Assembly (NCBI GenBank): GCA_964554385.1
Contig: CAZKOM010000051.1
Span: forward strand, 1-17,049
Reading direction: 5' to 3'
Source of the DNA: JAGKXC01 sp964554385
Lineage (GTDB): Bacteria; Bacteroidota; Bacteroidia; NS11-12g; UBA955
DNA length: 17,049 nucleotides
Shown here: positions 7,657 to 14,959 of the stretch, piece after piece
How positions within the stretch are numbered: the stretch's first letter is position 1
Layout of the letters: every line of letters starts with the position of its first letter
Program-made: the position numbers and the translations under genes
The notes under the pieces: generated by a model
The model's input: only the letters and a program-made list of their open reading frames with translations
Told to the model about the DNA's origin: nothing
Database searches by the model: none

Positions 7657-8760
7657 TTAATACGTAGAATGCACCAACATCATATCATGAATGCGTTTTT
7701 CAGCATGCATAATCGCTGCGGCTTGGTTATTTACATTTGCGGCATCGGCCTTTCCGTAAATCGCCAAAATGGTGTTATAAATATCTTCTGTCTGAGCCAT
7801 TGCACTCTCACGAACATATCCATTGTACTCAGAATACACATTGATTAATCCACCAGCGTTGATTACAAAATCAGGAGCATAGATGATACCCTTAGATTTT
7901 AGCAAATCACCGTGAATTTTCTCATCTTCCAATTGATTATTTGCAGCACCCGCGATAACCTGACACTTCAATTGGGGTATTGTTGTATCATTTAAAATCC
8001 CTCCCAAAGCGCACGGAGCATAAATATCAACATCCAATCCGATAATATCGTCATTGCTTACAACCGTTGCTCCAAATTCTTTGGATGCAGCTTGCAACGC
8101 AGAATCATTGATATCGGCTACATATAATTTAACACCTTCTTTGTGCAAGTACTCCAATAAGTGCATTCCAACTTTACCGATACCTTGAACGGCAACCGAC
8201 TTCCCAGCTAATGAATCATTGCCGTAAGCTTTCTTGGCACTCGATTTTATTCCCATGTAAACACCGTAAGCAGTTACAGGAGATGGATCACCTCCACCAC
8301 CCATACTCTCGGGTAGTCCCACAACGTGATCCGTTTCCATGTTCACGTACTCCATATCGCGTGTGGTTGTTCCTACGTCTTCTGCAGTGATGTATTTACC
8401 GTTTAGATTCTCAACGAATCTACCAAACTTACGCATTAACGCCTCGCTTTTCATAGTACGTGGATCGCCAATGATCACCGCTTTAGCACCGCCTAAATTT
8501 AATCCAGCAACGGAAGCTTTGTAGGTCATACCTCTTGATAAACGCAGTGCATCGCGCAACGCATCTTTCTCATGGTTATAATACCACATTCTCGTTCCAC
8601 CCAATCCTGGGCCTAACACCGTATTATGGATTGCAATAATTGCTTTTAATCCGGTTGCATGATCTTGGCAAAAAACAACTTGCTCGTGCTGTGTGTTTTC
8701 CATTCCCGCAAATAAATCGAACTGGGTTGCGGGTACTGATTGAGTTTGAACCTGAGTCAT
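7657..8760 (-). CDS. Leucine dehydrogenase family enzyme (Glu/Leu/Phe/Val dehydrogenase)
   Basis: This enzyme interconverts a branched-chain amino acid and its 2-keto acid with release or uptake of ammonia, using NAD(H). The 367 residues match leucine dehydrogenases (about 360) rather than glutamate dehydrogenases (about 420 or more). Visible are the glycine-rich substrate loop GPGLGGTRMW (50-59), the two lysine sites in MTYKASVAGLNLGGAKAVI (Lys81 and Lys93), the catalytic aspartate in TAEDVG (Asp128), and the Rossmann loop GIGKVG (193-198). The C-terminal part has GAANNQL and FVINAGGLINVY. In Bacteroidota such an enzyme can feed branched-chain fatty-acid synthesis, but valine or phenylalanine as substrate cannot be excluded. 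It is probably monocistronic, with a clear promoter and a strong terminator. Confidence 0.9.
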   Translation of the reverse strand: MTQVQTQSVPATQFDLFAGMENTQHEQVVFCQDHATGLKAIIAIHNTVLGPGLGGTRMWYYNHEKDALRDALRLSRGMTYKASVAGLNLGGAKAVIIGDPRTMKSEALMRKFGRFVENLNGKYITAEDVGTTTRDMEYVNMETDHVVGLPESMGGGGDPSPVTAYGVYMGIKSSAKKAYGNDSLAGKSVAVQGIGKVGMHLLEYLHKEGVKLYVADINDSALQAASKEFGATVVSNDDIIGLDVDIYAPCALGGILNDTTIPQLKCQVIAGAANNQLEDEKIHGDLLKSKGIIYAPDFVINAGGLINVYSEYNGYVRESAMAQTEDIYNTILAIYGKADAANVNNQAAAIMHAEKRIHDMMLVHSTY

Positions 8761-8774
8761 TTGAAATAGAAGTG

Positions 8775-8782
8775 CAAAGATA
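8775..8782 (-). promoter_or_regulatory. -7 promoter box of the leucine dehydrogenase gene
   Basis: The minus strand reads TATCTTTG, a perfect TAnnTTTG match 14 bases before the ATG at 8760. No good -33 TTG was found at the expected 19-21 base spacing. Confidence 0.55.
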
Positions 8783-8811
8783 GACAGAATTACAAGAAAA
8801 ATTCGTGTTTT

Positions 8812-8840
8812 ATCGGTGTCAAACAGACACTTACCCCGAT
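8812..8840. other. Imperfect hairpin upstream of the leucine dehydrogenase promoter
   Basis: GTGTC (8816-8820) pairs with GACAC (8826-8830) across a 5-base loop. ATCG (8812-8815) pairs with CGAT (8837-8840) outside a 6-base bulge. It lies between the metH stop and the next promoter. On the plus strand it precedes a T-rich run, but no plus-strand gene ends there. It may be a weak metH terminator or an operator; neither is established. Confidence 0.3.
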
Positions 8841-8874
8841 TTTTTAGTTATTTTTTTGTCGGAATATTTAAAAA

Positions 8875-9873
8875 TCAATTGGAATTCCAAGTTCTTGGTT
8901 TGTATTTAGCGGCTTCCGCTGCTATGGCTCGAATATGATCCGGAGTAGTTCCGCAACAACCGCCTACAATATTCAGCAATCCATCGCTGCACCATGACCC
9001 AATTACAGACGACATATGTTCTGGAGAATCGTCATATTCACCAAATTCATTGGGTAAACCAGCATTGGGGTAGCAACTAACCGGGATCCATGCAGCATTG
9101 GAAAGTTCTTGAATAAACGGACGCATTTGCTCTGCACCCAAGGCGCAATTAAATCCTACACTTAATAGGTTCCCATGAGATACAGAAACCCAAAAAGCTT
9201 CAGGGGTTTGCCCACTTAATGTCCTACCTGAATTATCCGTTATCGTTCCACTCACCATTACAGGGATATCCGAATTTCTTTCCTCCTTAATTTCGTTAAT
9301 GGCAAACAATGCGGCTTTACAATTTAACGTATCAAAAACCGTCTCAACCAATAGTAAATGCACACCAGCATCCATTAAGGCTTCCACTTGTTCACGGTAA
9401 CACACAACCAATTCATCAAAGGAAACTGCACGGAAACCGGGATTATTAACATCGGGCGATAAACTAGCAGTTTTGTTGGTTGGACCGATGGACCCTGCTA
9501 CAAATCGAGGTTTATCCGGATTGATTGCGGTAAATTCTGCCGCTGCCTTTAATGCCAATTCCGCTGCCGCCAAGTTCAATTCGCGAACATAATCACTCAT
9601 ATGATAATCTTGCATACTTATGGAATTCGCATTAAATGTATTGGTTTCAAGTATATCGGCACCGGCATCCAGAAAAGCTTTATGTATCGTATAAATGATC
9701 TCCGGTTGAGTTAACACTAACAGATCGTTATTTCCTTGCAATGAATGCGGATAATTCTTAAAACGCTCTCCTCGATAATCCGATTCCGATAATTTATACT
9801 TCTGAATCATGGTGCCCATTGCCCCATCAATCACTAAAATTCGCTGCTTGAGCAAGCTATCTATATTCTGCAT
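8875..9873 (-). CDS. metH: Methionine synthase, homocysteine S-methyltransferase part only
   Basis: This 332-residue protein is the zinc-dependent homocysteine-binding TIM-barrel domain of cobalamin-dependent methionine synthase. It matches the N terminus of full-length MetH: LVIDGAMGTMIQKY (13-26), LLVLTQPEIIYTIHKAFLDA (51-70), ETNTFNANSISMQDY (76-90), AGSIGPTNKTASLSP (126-140), and the zinc ligands Cys243 (VGFNCALG) plus Cys306 and Cys307 (GGCCGTTP). Full MetH is about 1,200 residues, so the folate, cobalamin and reactivation domains must be encoded elsewhere; split MetH is known in Bacteroidota. The partner is not next to it, because the downstream gene is the leucine dehydrogenase. It starts 5 bases after the upstream hypothetical gene and is probably cotranscribed with it. 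Confidence 0.93.
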   Translation of the reverse strand: MQNIDSLLKQRILVIDGAMGTMIQKYKLSESDYRGERFKNYPHSLQGNNDLLVLTQPEIIYTIHKAFLDAGADILETNTFNANSISMQDYHMSDYVRELNLAAAELALKAAAEFTAINPDKPRFVAGSIGPTNKTASLSPDVNNPGFRAVSFDELVVCYREQVEALMDAGVHLLLVETVFDTLNCKAALFAINEIKEERNSDIPVMVSGTITDNSGRTLSGQTPEAFWVSVSHGNLLSVGFNCALGAEQMRPFIQELSNAAWIPVSCYPNAGLPNEFGEYDDSPEHMSSVIGSWCSDGLLNIVGGCCGTTPDHIRAIAAEAAKYKPRTWNSN

Positions 9874-9878
9874 TTTAT

Positions 9879-10874
9879 TTATTTTCTGTGGCCGATTTGA
9901 GAGAAACGATACATCGTTATCTCCATGGATTCTAACAAATTCAACAATGCCTCATCCGCATCCACTTCCTGCTTGATTGCAAACCAAGTTGTGTTGATAT
10001 TGCCATTGTTCATTGAATCTATTGTTACTGTATTTAAGGACTTCTTATCCGGATTAACCACCGTAGTTAGTGCATTGGCATCCCACCGAAAACCACCCCA
10101 ATATCCTAGTATTTCAGCTGTCTTTGAGGTCCCATTGACCGTACATTTTTTATTCTCTAGTTGAACAGCTAATGATTGGTTAAAAGGAAAACTAAACTGT
10201 TTGCATTGGCCAAGTATTGAATTCACGGGATATTTTTCCGATTTCCAGGCAATCACGGCCGAACCTTTATCATACAACGCTTGCAACGTTTGGTTCTCCA
10301 AGAACCTAGATTGCTTTCCTGAGAAAATATCATTAAAAATCACTTGCGACTGTTTTGCATTTTCCATGGTATCTGGCATCAATCCAATTACCATGGCTTT
10401 ATGCTTAAATGCGATGTACGCATTTTTACCCGCAATTTTATACCTTGTAAACAACGATGATTTAACTGGAGGCTGAAGAAATCCAGAATCTACCAATCGA
10501 TTACAAAATTGCTCTAATGCAGGTTCGCTAAACACAGACAACGCCAAAAAGGATGCCTGGCTTTTCCCAAAAAACAACCAATCGGTATGCGGAGAGACAC
10601 CTACTTCCTTGGGGGATTGAATACCTCTAAATATTGGCCATGCTTTTAATTTAGACTCAAATTTAACTAACGGATCCGGTTTGGTTTCATCTTGAAAAGC
10701 TTTCATCCATTCTTTGGTCTGAACATGGATATACCAATCTGTATTCTCGGGAACCACTAAAACCAAATTACTCCGAGAATTAAAATTATACCATAAATAG
10801 ACACCTACTAGAATCACAGACAAAGCGGTAAGTCCTAATAATGTTAAAGCAATTCTTCGAAAACCTTTATCCAT
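9879..10874 (-). CDS. Membrane-anchored hypothetical protein
   Basis: I do not recognise this 331-residue protein. From the chosen ATG it starts MDKGFRRIALTLLGLTAL, a short basic segment then a single hydrophobic helix at about 8-27 (an uncleaved signal anchor). About 300 soluble residues follow, predicted outside the cytoplasm, with many short alternating hydrophobic stretches that suggest mixed alpha/beta structure. No catalytic or metal-binding motif is evident. An upstream ATG at 10895 would add seven residues (MLFFCNS) before the basic segment and is less likely. It ends 5 bases before metH, so the two share a transcript, but its sequence gives no reason to link it to methionine synthesis. 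It may be a lineage-specific Bacteroidota envelope protein. Confidence 0.75.
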   Translation of the reverse strand: MDKGFRRIALTLLGLTALSVILVGVYLWYNFNSRSNLVLVVPENTDWYIHVQTKEWMKAFQDETKPDPLVKFESKLKAWPIFRGIQSPKEVGVSPHTDWLFFGKSQASFLALSVFSEPALEQFCNRLVDSGFLQPPVKSSLFTRYKIAGKNAYIAFKHKAMVIGLMPDTMENAKQSQVIFNDIFSGKQSRFLENQTLQALYDKGSAVIAWKSEKYPVNSILGQCKQFSFPFNQSLAVQLENKKCTVNGTSKTAEILGYWGGFRWDANALTTVVNPDKKSLNTVTIDSMNNGNINTTWFAIKQEVDADEALLNLLESMEITMYRFSQIGHRK

Positions 10875-10911
10875 TGAATTACAAAAAAACAACACAAGGC
10901 GCAGACCACGA

Positions 10912-10950
10912 AATTAAATAATAAAAAAGGCTGCCCTACGGACAGCCTTT
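10912..10950 (-). terminator. Rho-independent terminator of the Cys-rich protein gene
   Basis: On the minus strand AAAGGCUGUCC pairs with GGGCAGCCUUU over 11 bp (one U-G wobble) around the 3-base loop GUA. The stem runs directly into UUUAUUAUUUAA. It lies 22 bases after the stop. The wobble would be a mismatch on the plus strand, which supports minus-strand function. Confidence 0.88.
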
Positions 10951-10971
10951 CTATAGGAAAACTAAAACAAA

Positions 10972-11304
10972 TTATTTTTTATTCTCTACAGCGGGAGTTG
11001 CTGCAGTTTCAGTAGCGGTTGTTGCAGCTGCTGTTTTGTTGCAAGAAGATGCAGAAGAACCGCTCTTGCAGCAAGATTTTGTTGGTGTTGCTGCCGCAGT
11101 TGAAGCACCTGATTTGCAACATGCTTTCGCAGGAGTTGCAGCTGTAGATTGAGCACCAGACTTACTGCAACCCGTAGATGCAGTTGCTCCAGATTTGCAG
11201 CAAGACTTAGTTGGGGCTGGTTGTTGAGCAGTTGCTGCGGTTTGTGCATTGGCAGCGAAAGCGAATCCGCCTACCATTATTGCTAAAGCGAAGAATTTTT
11301 TCAT
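10972..11304 (-). CDS. Small exported cysteine-rich repeat protein
   Basis: This 110-residue protein starts with a clear Sec signal peptide, MKKFFALAIMVGGFAFAANA, probably cut near residue 20-21. The mature region is almost only Ala, Thr, Ser, Lys, Pro, Gly, Gln, Asn, Glu and Cys. It has no aromatic residues, Leu, Ile, Met, Asp, Arg or His. Eight cysteines occur as CC pairs in TKSCCKSG (32-39), KACCKSG (60-66) and KSCCKSG (76-82), with single Cys in TGCSKSG (44-50) and SSCNK (86-90). This suggests a disordered, thiol-rich periplasmic or surface protein that could bind metal or be cross-linked; that is inference. The ATG at 11304 is chosen because an upstream in-frame start at 11331 falls inside the promoter. 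It has its own promoter and terminator, so it is an independent unit. Confidence 0.82.
   Translation of the reverse strand: MKKFFALAIMVGGFAFAANAQTAATAQQPAPTKSCCKSGATASTGCSKSGAQSTAATPAKACCKSGASTAAATPTKSCCKSGSSASSCNKTAAATTATETAATPAVENKK
11059..11211 (-). repeat. Coding repeats (K-S/A-CCKSG) in the Cys-rich protein
   Basis: Three copies of K(S/A)CCKSG are encoded at 11188-11208, 11107-11127 and 11059-11079, with a degenerate TGCSKSG copy between the first and second. The second and third copies are 48 bases apart and share flanking Ala-Thr-Pro residues, suggesting internal duplication. Confidence 0.75.
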
Positions 11305-11328
11305 GATTTTATTATTTAATGATTTTAA

Positions 11329-11359
11329 CAAATTTATAAATTTCCAATCAAAGTTCCAA
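11329..11359 (-). promoter_or_regulatory. Promoter of the Cys-rich protein gene
   Basis: The minus strand has TTG at 11359-11357, a 20-base spacer, and TAAATTTG at 11336-11329. Both elements match the Bacteroidota -33/-7 arrangement. The box ends 24 bases before the ATG at 11304. This is the best-formed promoter in the window. Confidence 0.65.
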
Positions 11360-11367
11360 TTGCAATC

Positions 11368-11387
11368 AACGAAAGTGAACTTTCATT
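11368..11387 (-). terminator. Possible weak terminator after psd
   Basis: On the minus strand AAUGAAAG pairs with CUUUCGUU (8 bp, one U-G wobble) around the loop UUCA, 13 bases after the psd stop. It is AT-rich and lacks a U-run, so termination is uncertain. Confidence 0.25.
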
Positions 11388-11400
11388 CGACAAACCCTTA

Positions 11401-12051
11401 TCACCATTTAGCAATAATTGTCTCGCCACCGGTGGTTTTCTGATTTAAGTTCACCGTAATTTCAGCATCCAAAGGCAAAAACAAGTCAATCCGAGAACCA
11501 AATTTAATGAATCCATATTCTTGGCCCATTTGGTACTTTGCTCCAGGCTTAGCGTAGTTTACAATTCGCTTTGCCAAGGCTCCTGCAATTTGTCTAAATA
11601 AAATTTCACCACGCTCGTTCTTTATCACAACCGTAGTTCGTTCATTTTCAGTACTGCTTTTTGGATGCCAAGCTACTAAATATTTTCCAGGATGATATTC
11701 ACTGTATACTACCTCTCCTGAGACAGGGACGCGATTCACATGGACATTAACAGGTGACATAAAAATACTCACTTGTCGTCTAGTTCCTTTAAAATATTCG
11801 GGCTCAGTAACTTCTTCTATCACCACAACTTTTCCATCTGCAGGAGCAATAATTAAATTATCTCCTTGTGGAGTTGTTCTTTGTGGATCACGAAAAAACT
11901 GAACTACCAACAGGTAAAACACCAAAGAAATAGACAATGAAATCTGCTGGGCGAGTATTGGGGCATTGAAATAGGTCAACAACCCATTAATAATCACCAA
12001 AAACAAGGTACTCCCCAGGATTATTCCATATCCTTCTCTATGAATTCTCAT
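11401..12051 (-). CDS. psd: Phosphatidylserine decarboxylase proenzyme (short form)
   Basis: This enzyme makes phosphatidylethanolamine by decarboxylating phosphatidylserine at the inner membrane. At 216 residues it belongs to the short class. Two hydrophobic stretches at about 8-26 and 33-51 anchor it, followed by the conserved IAPADGKVVVIEEV (68-81) and MSPVNVHVNRVPVSGEV (98-114) with its histidine. The self-cleavage site is GS at 185-186 in IKFGSRIDLFLP; cleavage there would make Ser186 the pyruvoyl group of the small subunit. The start lies 3 bases after the glutamate dehydrogenase stop, and GAGAGG at the end of that gene could serve as ribosome binding site, so the two genes are probably cotranscribed. 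Confidence 0.95.
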   Translation of the reverse strand: MRIHREGYGIILGSTLFLVIINGLLTYFNAPILAQQISLSISLVFYLLVVQFFRDPQRTTPQGDNLIIAPADGKVVVIEEVTEPEYFKGTRRQVSIFMSPVNVHVNRVPVSGEVVYSEYHPGKYLVAWHPKSSTENERTTVVIKNERGEILFRQIAGALAKRIVNYAKPGAKYQMGQEYGFIKFGSRIDLFLPLDAEITVNLNQKTTGGETIIAKW

Positions 12052-12054
12052 TGC

Positions 12055-13329
12055 TTAGAAAGAACCTCTCAGTTTTAATGTGCTTGCAACTTTATCGATA
12101 CTCACGATGTAAGCTGCGATACGCATGTTTACTCCATATTTCTCAGAGGCAGCATACACGTTATCAAACGATTGCTTCATAACTCTATCGGCTCTGCGGT
12201 TAACGCGCTCTTCTGTCCAATAATATCCCAAACGGTTTTGTACCCATTCAAAATAAGACACGGTAACACCACCTGCATTGGCTAAAATATCGGGAACGAC
12301 TAAAATTCCTTTTTTATTTAAAATCGCATCGGCATCAGCGGTTGTTGGACCATTTGCACCTTCAACAATCAATTTTGCTTTAATTCGATCCGCATTTTCG
12401 GGAGTAATTTGATCTTCCATGGCAGCAGGAACTAGCACATCGCAAGGCAATTCCAACAATTCGGCATTGCTTATTTTCTCACCACCACTAAATCCTTCTA
12501 GTGATCTGCTAGAACTATTAGCGACGTAAGCCATTGCTTCATTTACATCAATTCCGTTAGGATTGTAATAACCTCCAGACACATCGGAAATACCAACAAT
12601 CTTAACCCCTAATTGAGAAATTAATTTCGCCGAAATACTACCAACATTACCGAATCCTTGAACAACACAAGTGGTTTCTGTTGGCTTCAAGCCCAATTTA
12701 GCCATAGCAGAACGCGTAGAAACCATTACTCCTCTTCCTGTTGCTTCTACTCTTCCCAAACTGCCACCCAAAACTAAAGGCTTACCAGTAACTACCGCCC
12801 ATGCATTTTGACCTACAATCTTACTATATTCGTCCACAATCCAAGCCATCTCTTGGGCACTCGTTCCCATGTCTGGTGCAGGAATATCTTTATCCGGTCC
12901 AAATACATTTCTCATTGCCAACGTGTAGCCTCGGGTTAAACGCTCCAACTCGCCTTTACTCATTTCACGAGGATTACATTTAATACCGCCTTTGGCTCCA
13001 CCATAAGGAACATTCACAACCGCACATTTCCAAGTCATCCATGCGGCCAATGCTTTAACCTCATCCAAATTAACATCCAAACTATAACGAATTCCTCCTT
13101 TGGATGGACCTAAATGCGCACTGTGAACCACACGGTATGCCTCAAAAACACGGATACTTCCGTCATCCATAGTTACAGGAATGTTTGCTGCAACCACCTT
13201 ATCAGGTACACGAAGTACATTCGCAAATTGCTCATCTAAACCTAAAATCTTCACCGCTTCGTCGAAGCGCTTTTGCATGCTCTCCAAGGGATTGTAACGA
13301 GGAGTTCCGCCATTTTGTTGGGCTGACAT
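12055..13329 (-). CDS. Glutamate dehydrogenase (Glu/Leu/Phe/Val dehydrogenase family)
   Basis: This enzyme interconverts glutamate with 2-oxoglutarate and ammonia in the cytoplasm. It is 424 residues long, in the range of hexameric NAD-type glutamate dehydrogenases. Visible are GPSKGGIRYS (74-83), the lysine sites in AWMTWKCAVVNVPYGGAKGG (Lys101, Lys113), the catalytic aspartate in IPAPDMGT (Asp153), the Rossmann loop GFGNVG (225-230), and EGANGPTT and DILANAGGVTVSYFEW near the C terminus. Cofactor choice cannot be read with certainty. I chose the ATG at 13329 (MSAQQNGG) because a longer reading from 13392 would run through a perfect promoter box at 13360-13367. It is paralogous to the leucine dehydrogenase 4 kb away. 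psd follows after 3 bases. Confidence 0.94.
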   Translation of the reverse strand: MSAQQNGGTPRYNPLESMQKRFDEAVKILGLDEQFANVLRVPDKVVAANIPVTMDDGSIRVFEAYRVVHSAHLGPSKGGIRYSLDVNLDEVKALAAWMTWKCAVVNVPYGGAKGGIKCNPREMSKGELERLTRGYTLAMRNVFGPDKDIPAPDMGTSAQEMAWIVDEYSKIVGQNAWAVVTGKPLVLGGSLGRVEATGRGVMVSTRSAMAKLGLKPTETTCVVQGFGNVGSISAKLISQLGVKIVGISDVSGGYYNPNGIDVNEAMAYVANSSSRSLEGFSGGEKISNAELLELPCDVLVPAAMEDQITPENADRIKAKLIVEGANGPTTADADAILNKKGILVVPDILANAGGVTVSYFEWVQNRLGYYWTEERVNRRADRVMKQSFDNVYAASEKYGVNMRIAAYIVSIDKVASTLKLRGSF

Positions 13330-13359
13330 AACTTGATTTTTTGTTAAAAAATTTCGGGG

Positions 13360-13367
13360 CAAAAATA
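13360..13367 (-). promoter_or_regulatory. -7 promoter box of the glutamate dehydrogenase-psd unit
   Basis: The minus strand reads TATTTTTG, a perfect TAnnTTTG match 30 bases before the ATG at 13329. No TTG at the ideal -33 spacing was found; one occurs 24 bases upstream of the box. The position supports 13329 as the true start. Confidence 0.55.
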
Positions 13368-13453
13368 GCACGATTCTCCCCATTCTCATCACAATATCTT
13401 AACAATGTTTCCAATTGTTCACTTTATTTCATGAAGACCTAACAAGTGTATAA

Positions 13454-14959
13454 TTAACACTTTTTCAATTGTTCCATGCGCCTCACGGAACGCAGCAACA
13501 ATAAAAACATGCATATAAAAGCAGGAAACAAGGCAATAACCTCCCAATTAACTACTACCAAATCCGAACTGTACAAGGACCTATGAGAAAACAAATTTTC
13601 AATGAAGCCCTTTAATTTCAATTTAATATGATAAACTACTCCAGGGAAAATCAGTCCAAACACAAGAACGCTCACATACATAATTACCGTCGATAAATAA
13701 ATTCTAAATAATTCAATAAACCGATTGGTTGCATGCAACCAATGGGCAATTGGCGAACAAATTGCTGATAATAGAATCGTAGGAACTAGAAGTATGAAAT
13801 ATCGATTCATATTGGAAAATTCCCAACCAAAAATGGTAGAATACACATCGTCAGGAATCACACTAACAACCAAACATACGAGCAAAGAACGTACGAAACT
13901 TTTTCGAATAAATTGACCCAAAACATCCCGTATATTTTCACTGGAAGGTTGCAAGGCCATACTGTGAATCACCACACCATAGGAATTGGCAATCACCATG
14001 AGGGTATCCCACATCAGCCACACATTAGCAAGTACTCCAATGATTGATTTATCAGCGCTCCAAAAATTCAAGGCCCATAAAGGTGCCCTTGTAATAGCAA
14101 AATAAAGGAGGTGGCCAGCCTGCGACCAAAAGCCATCACTAAAAGCTCTTCTCGGAAGTACCCAACGATTGCTTTGTAGGGAAGAAAATGCTGTTGATCC
14201 CGAATTCTTGGAATTAACCCTTCCCAACTTTTCCTCAGTTAACGGCTCTTCCCCACCATTCTCGGAGTCCCTACCATTTTCTGAGATAGTATCTTTCTCT
14301 AGTTCAATCCGCCACTGTTTTCTATTTAGCAGTATCGAAACCAAAATAGCAATACCAACAGAAAAAACCAAAACCCAACTTACCGATTCCGTATTTAAAA
14401 CAGGAGGAGCAATCCAAATTAAACCCAATAAACCTAATCCCTGTAAGGGACCCACTACAATAATTTTTGCGATAAAAGCAAGTACAACCAACAGCAACAA
14501 CAACTTCAAAAATTCAATAGAAATCTGCAATTGATTTCTCTTCTCAACCAGGCCTTTATATTGGTAAAACCCTAAAACAATATTTACAACCGATAACAAC
14601 AAAATTAGCAACCCGCCACCGAATACAAGAGACAGTTCGGACATTGGGAGTGCCCCATTATTTATCCAAATCCAACAACCATGCAACGCCATCCAAAGTG
14701 CGGAAACCCCAATCGAAAGCACAATTGAAAATCGCAATGTCCGCTTCACACCATACTGAATCATAAAATTGGGCAACGTACTGCCCACCATCGATTCCAA
14801 TACCAGCATAAACAACTGGATATTCATGAGCCAAATACTCAAACGTCCTCTACCTGCCGCGCCCATCATTCTTGAATATAATACAACCACCAATATCGCT
14901 AAAACAGCCTTTAGCCCCTGCCAAATTATAGTCCGGTCCGCAAGTCTATGTGCTGTCAT
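13454..14959 (-). CDS. Polysaccharide flippase-like membrane protein (Wzx/MOP type)
   Basis: This 501-residue protein has about twelve hydrophobic segments. Its N terminus, LADRTIIWQGLKAVLAILVVVLYSRMMGAAGRGRLSI, resembles the first helix and conserved loop of oligosaccharide flippases of the MOP superfamily, which move lipid-linked oligosaccharides across the inner membrane. A hydrophilic insert of about 55 residues (213-268), rich in Glu, Asn, Ser and Gly, splits the helices and probably sits in the cytoplasm. The start ATG overlaps the asnB stop by four bases, and asnB suits a surface-polysaccharide operon, so the transported substrate is probably an O-antigen or exopolysaccharide unit. Assignment rests on N-terminal pattern, length, topology and context; exact substrate is unknown. 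It is probably the last gene of its operon. Confidence 0.72.
   Translation of the reverse strand: MTAHRLADRTIIWQGLKAVLAILVVVLYSRMMGAAGRGRLSIWLMNIQLFMLVLESMVGSTLPNFMIQYGVKRTLRFSIVLSIGVSALWMALHGCWIWINNGALPMSELSLVFGGGLLILLLSVVNIVLGFYQYKGLVEKRNQLQISIEFLKLLLLLVVLAFIAKIIVVGPLQGLGLLGLIWIAPPVLNTESVSWVLVFSVGIAILVSILLNRKQWRIELEKDTISENGRDSENGGEEPLTEEKLGRVNSKNSGSTAFSSLQSNRWVLPRRAFSDGFWSQAGHLLYFAITRAPLWALNFWSADKSIIGVLANVWLMWDTLMVIANSYGVVIHSMALQPSSENIRDVLGQFIRKSFVRSLLVCLVVSVIPDDVYSTIFGWEFSNMNRYFILLVPTILLSAICSPIAHWLHATNRFIELFRIYLSTVIMYVSVLVFGLIFPGVVYHIKLKLKGFIENLFSHRSLYSSDLVVVNWEVIALFPAFICMFLLLLRSVRRMEQLKKC

Noticed and set aside
10986..11249. An 87-codon open frame rich in Gln and Leu overlapping the Cys-rich gene
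   Set aside because: It is an out-of-frame reading of the GCA/ACA/CAG-rich repeats. The in-frame protein has a signal peptide, promoter and terminator.
12009..12020. LGST near the N terminus of Psd (residues 12-15) resembling the classic self-cleavage motif
   Set aside because: It lies in the first hydrophobic helix. The expected C-terminal site, GS in IKFGSRIDLFLP at 185-186, is present, so the N-terminal LGST is coincidental.
13330..13392. N-terminal extension of glutamate dehydrogenase from an ATG at 13392
   Set aside because: It would run through a perfect TAnnTTTG box at 13360-13367, and MSAQQNGG is a more plausible N terminus.
13412..13474. Two copies of CAATTGTTC and nearby short inverted repeats around the flippase stop
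   Set aside because: Nine-base AT-rich matches are expected by chance here, one copy lies in coding sequence, and no U-run terminator accompanies them.
14169..14534. A 121-codon plus-strand open frame inside the flippase gene
   Set aside because: Its Ser/Pro/Phe-rich composition is what antisense of hydrophobic and Glu-rich codons gives; no recognisable domain.
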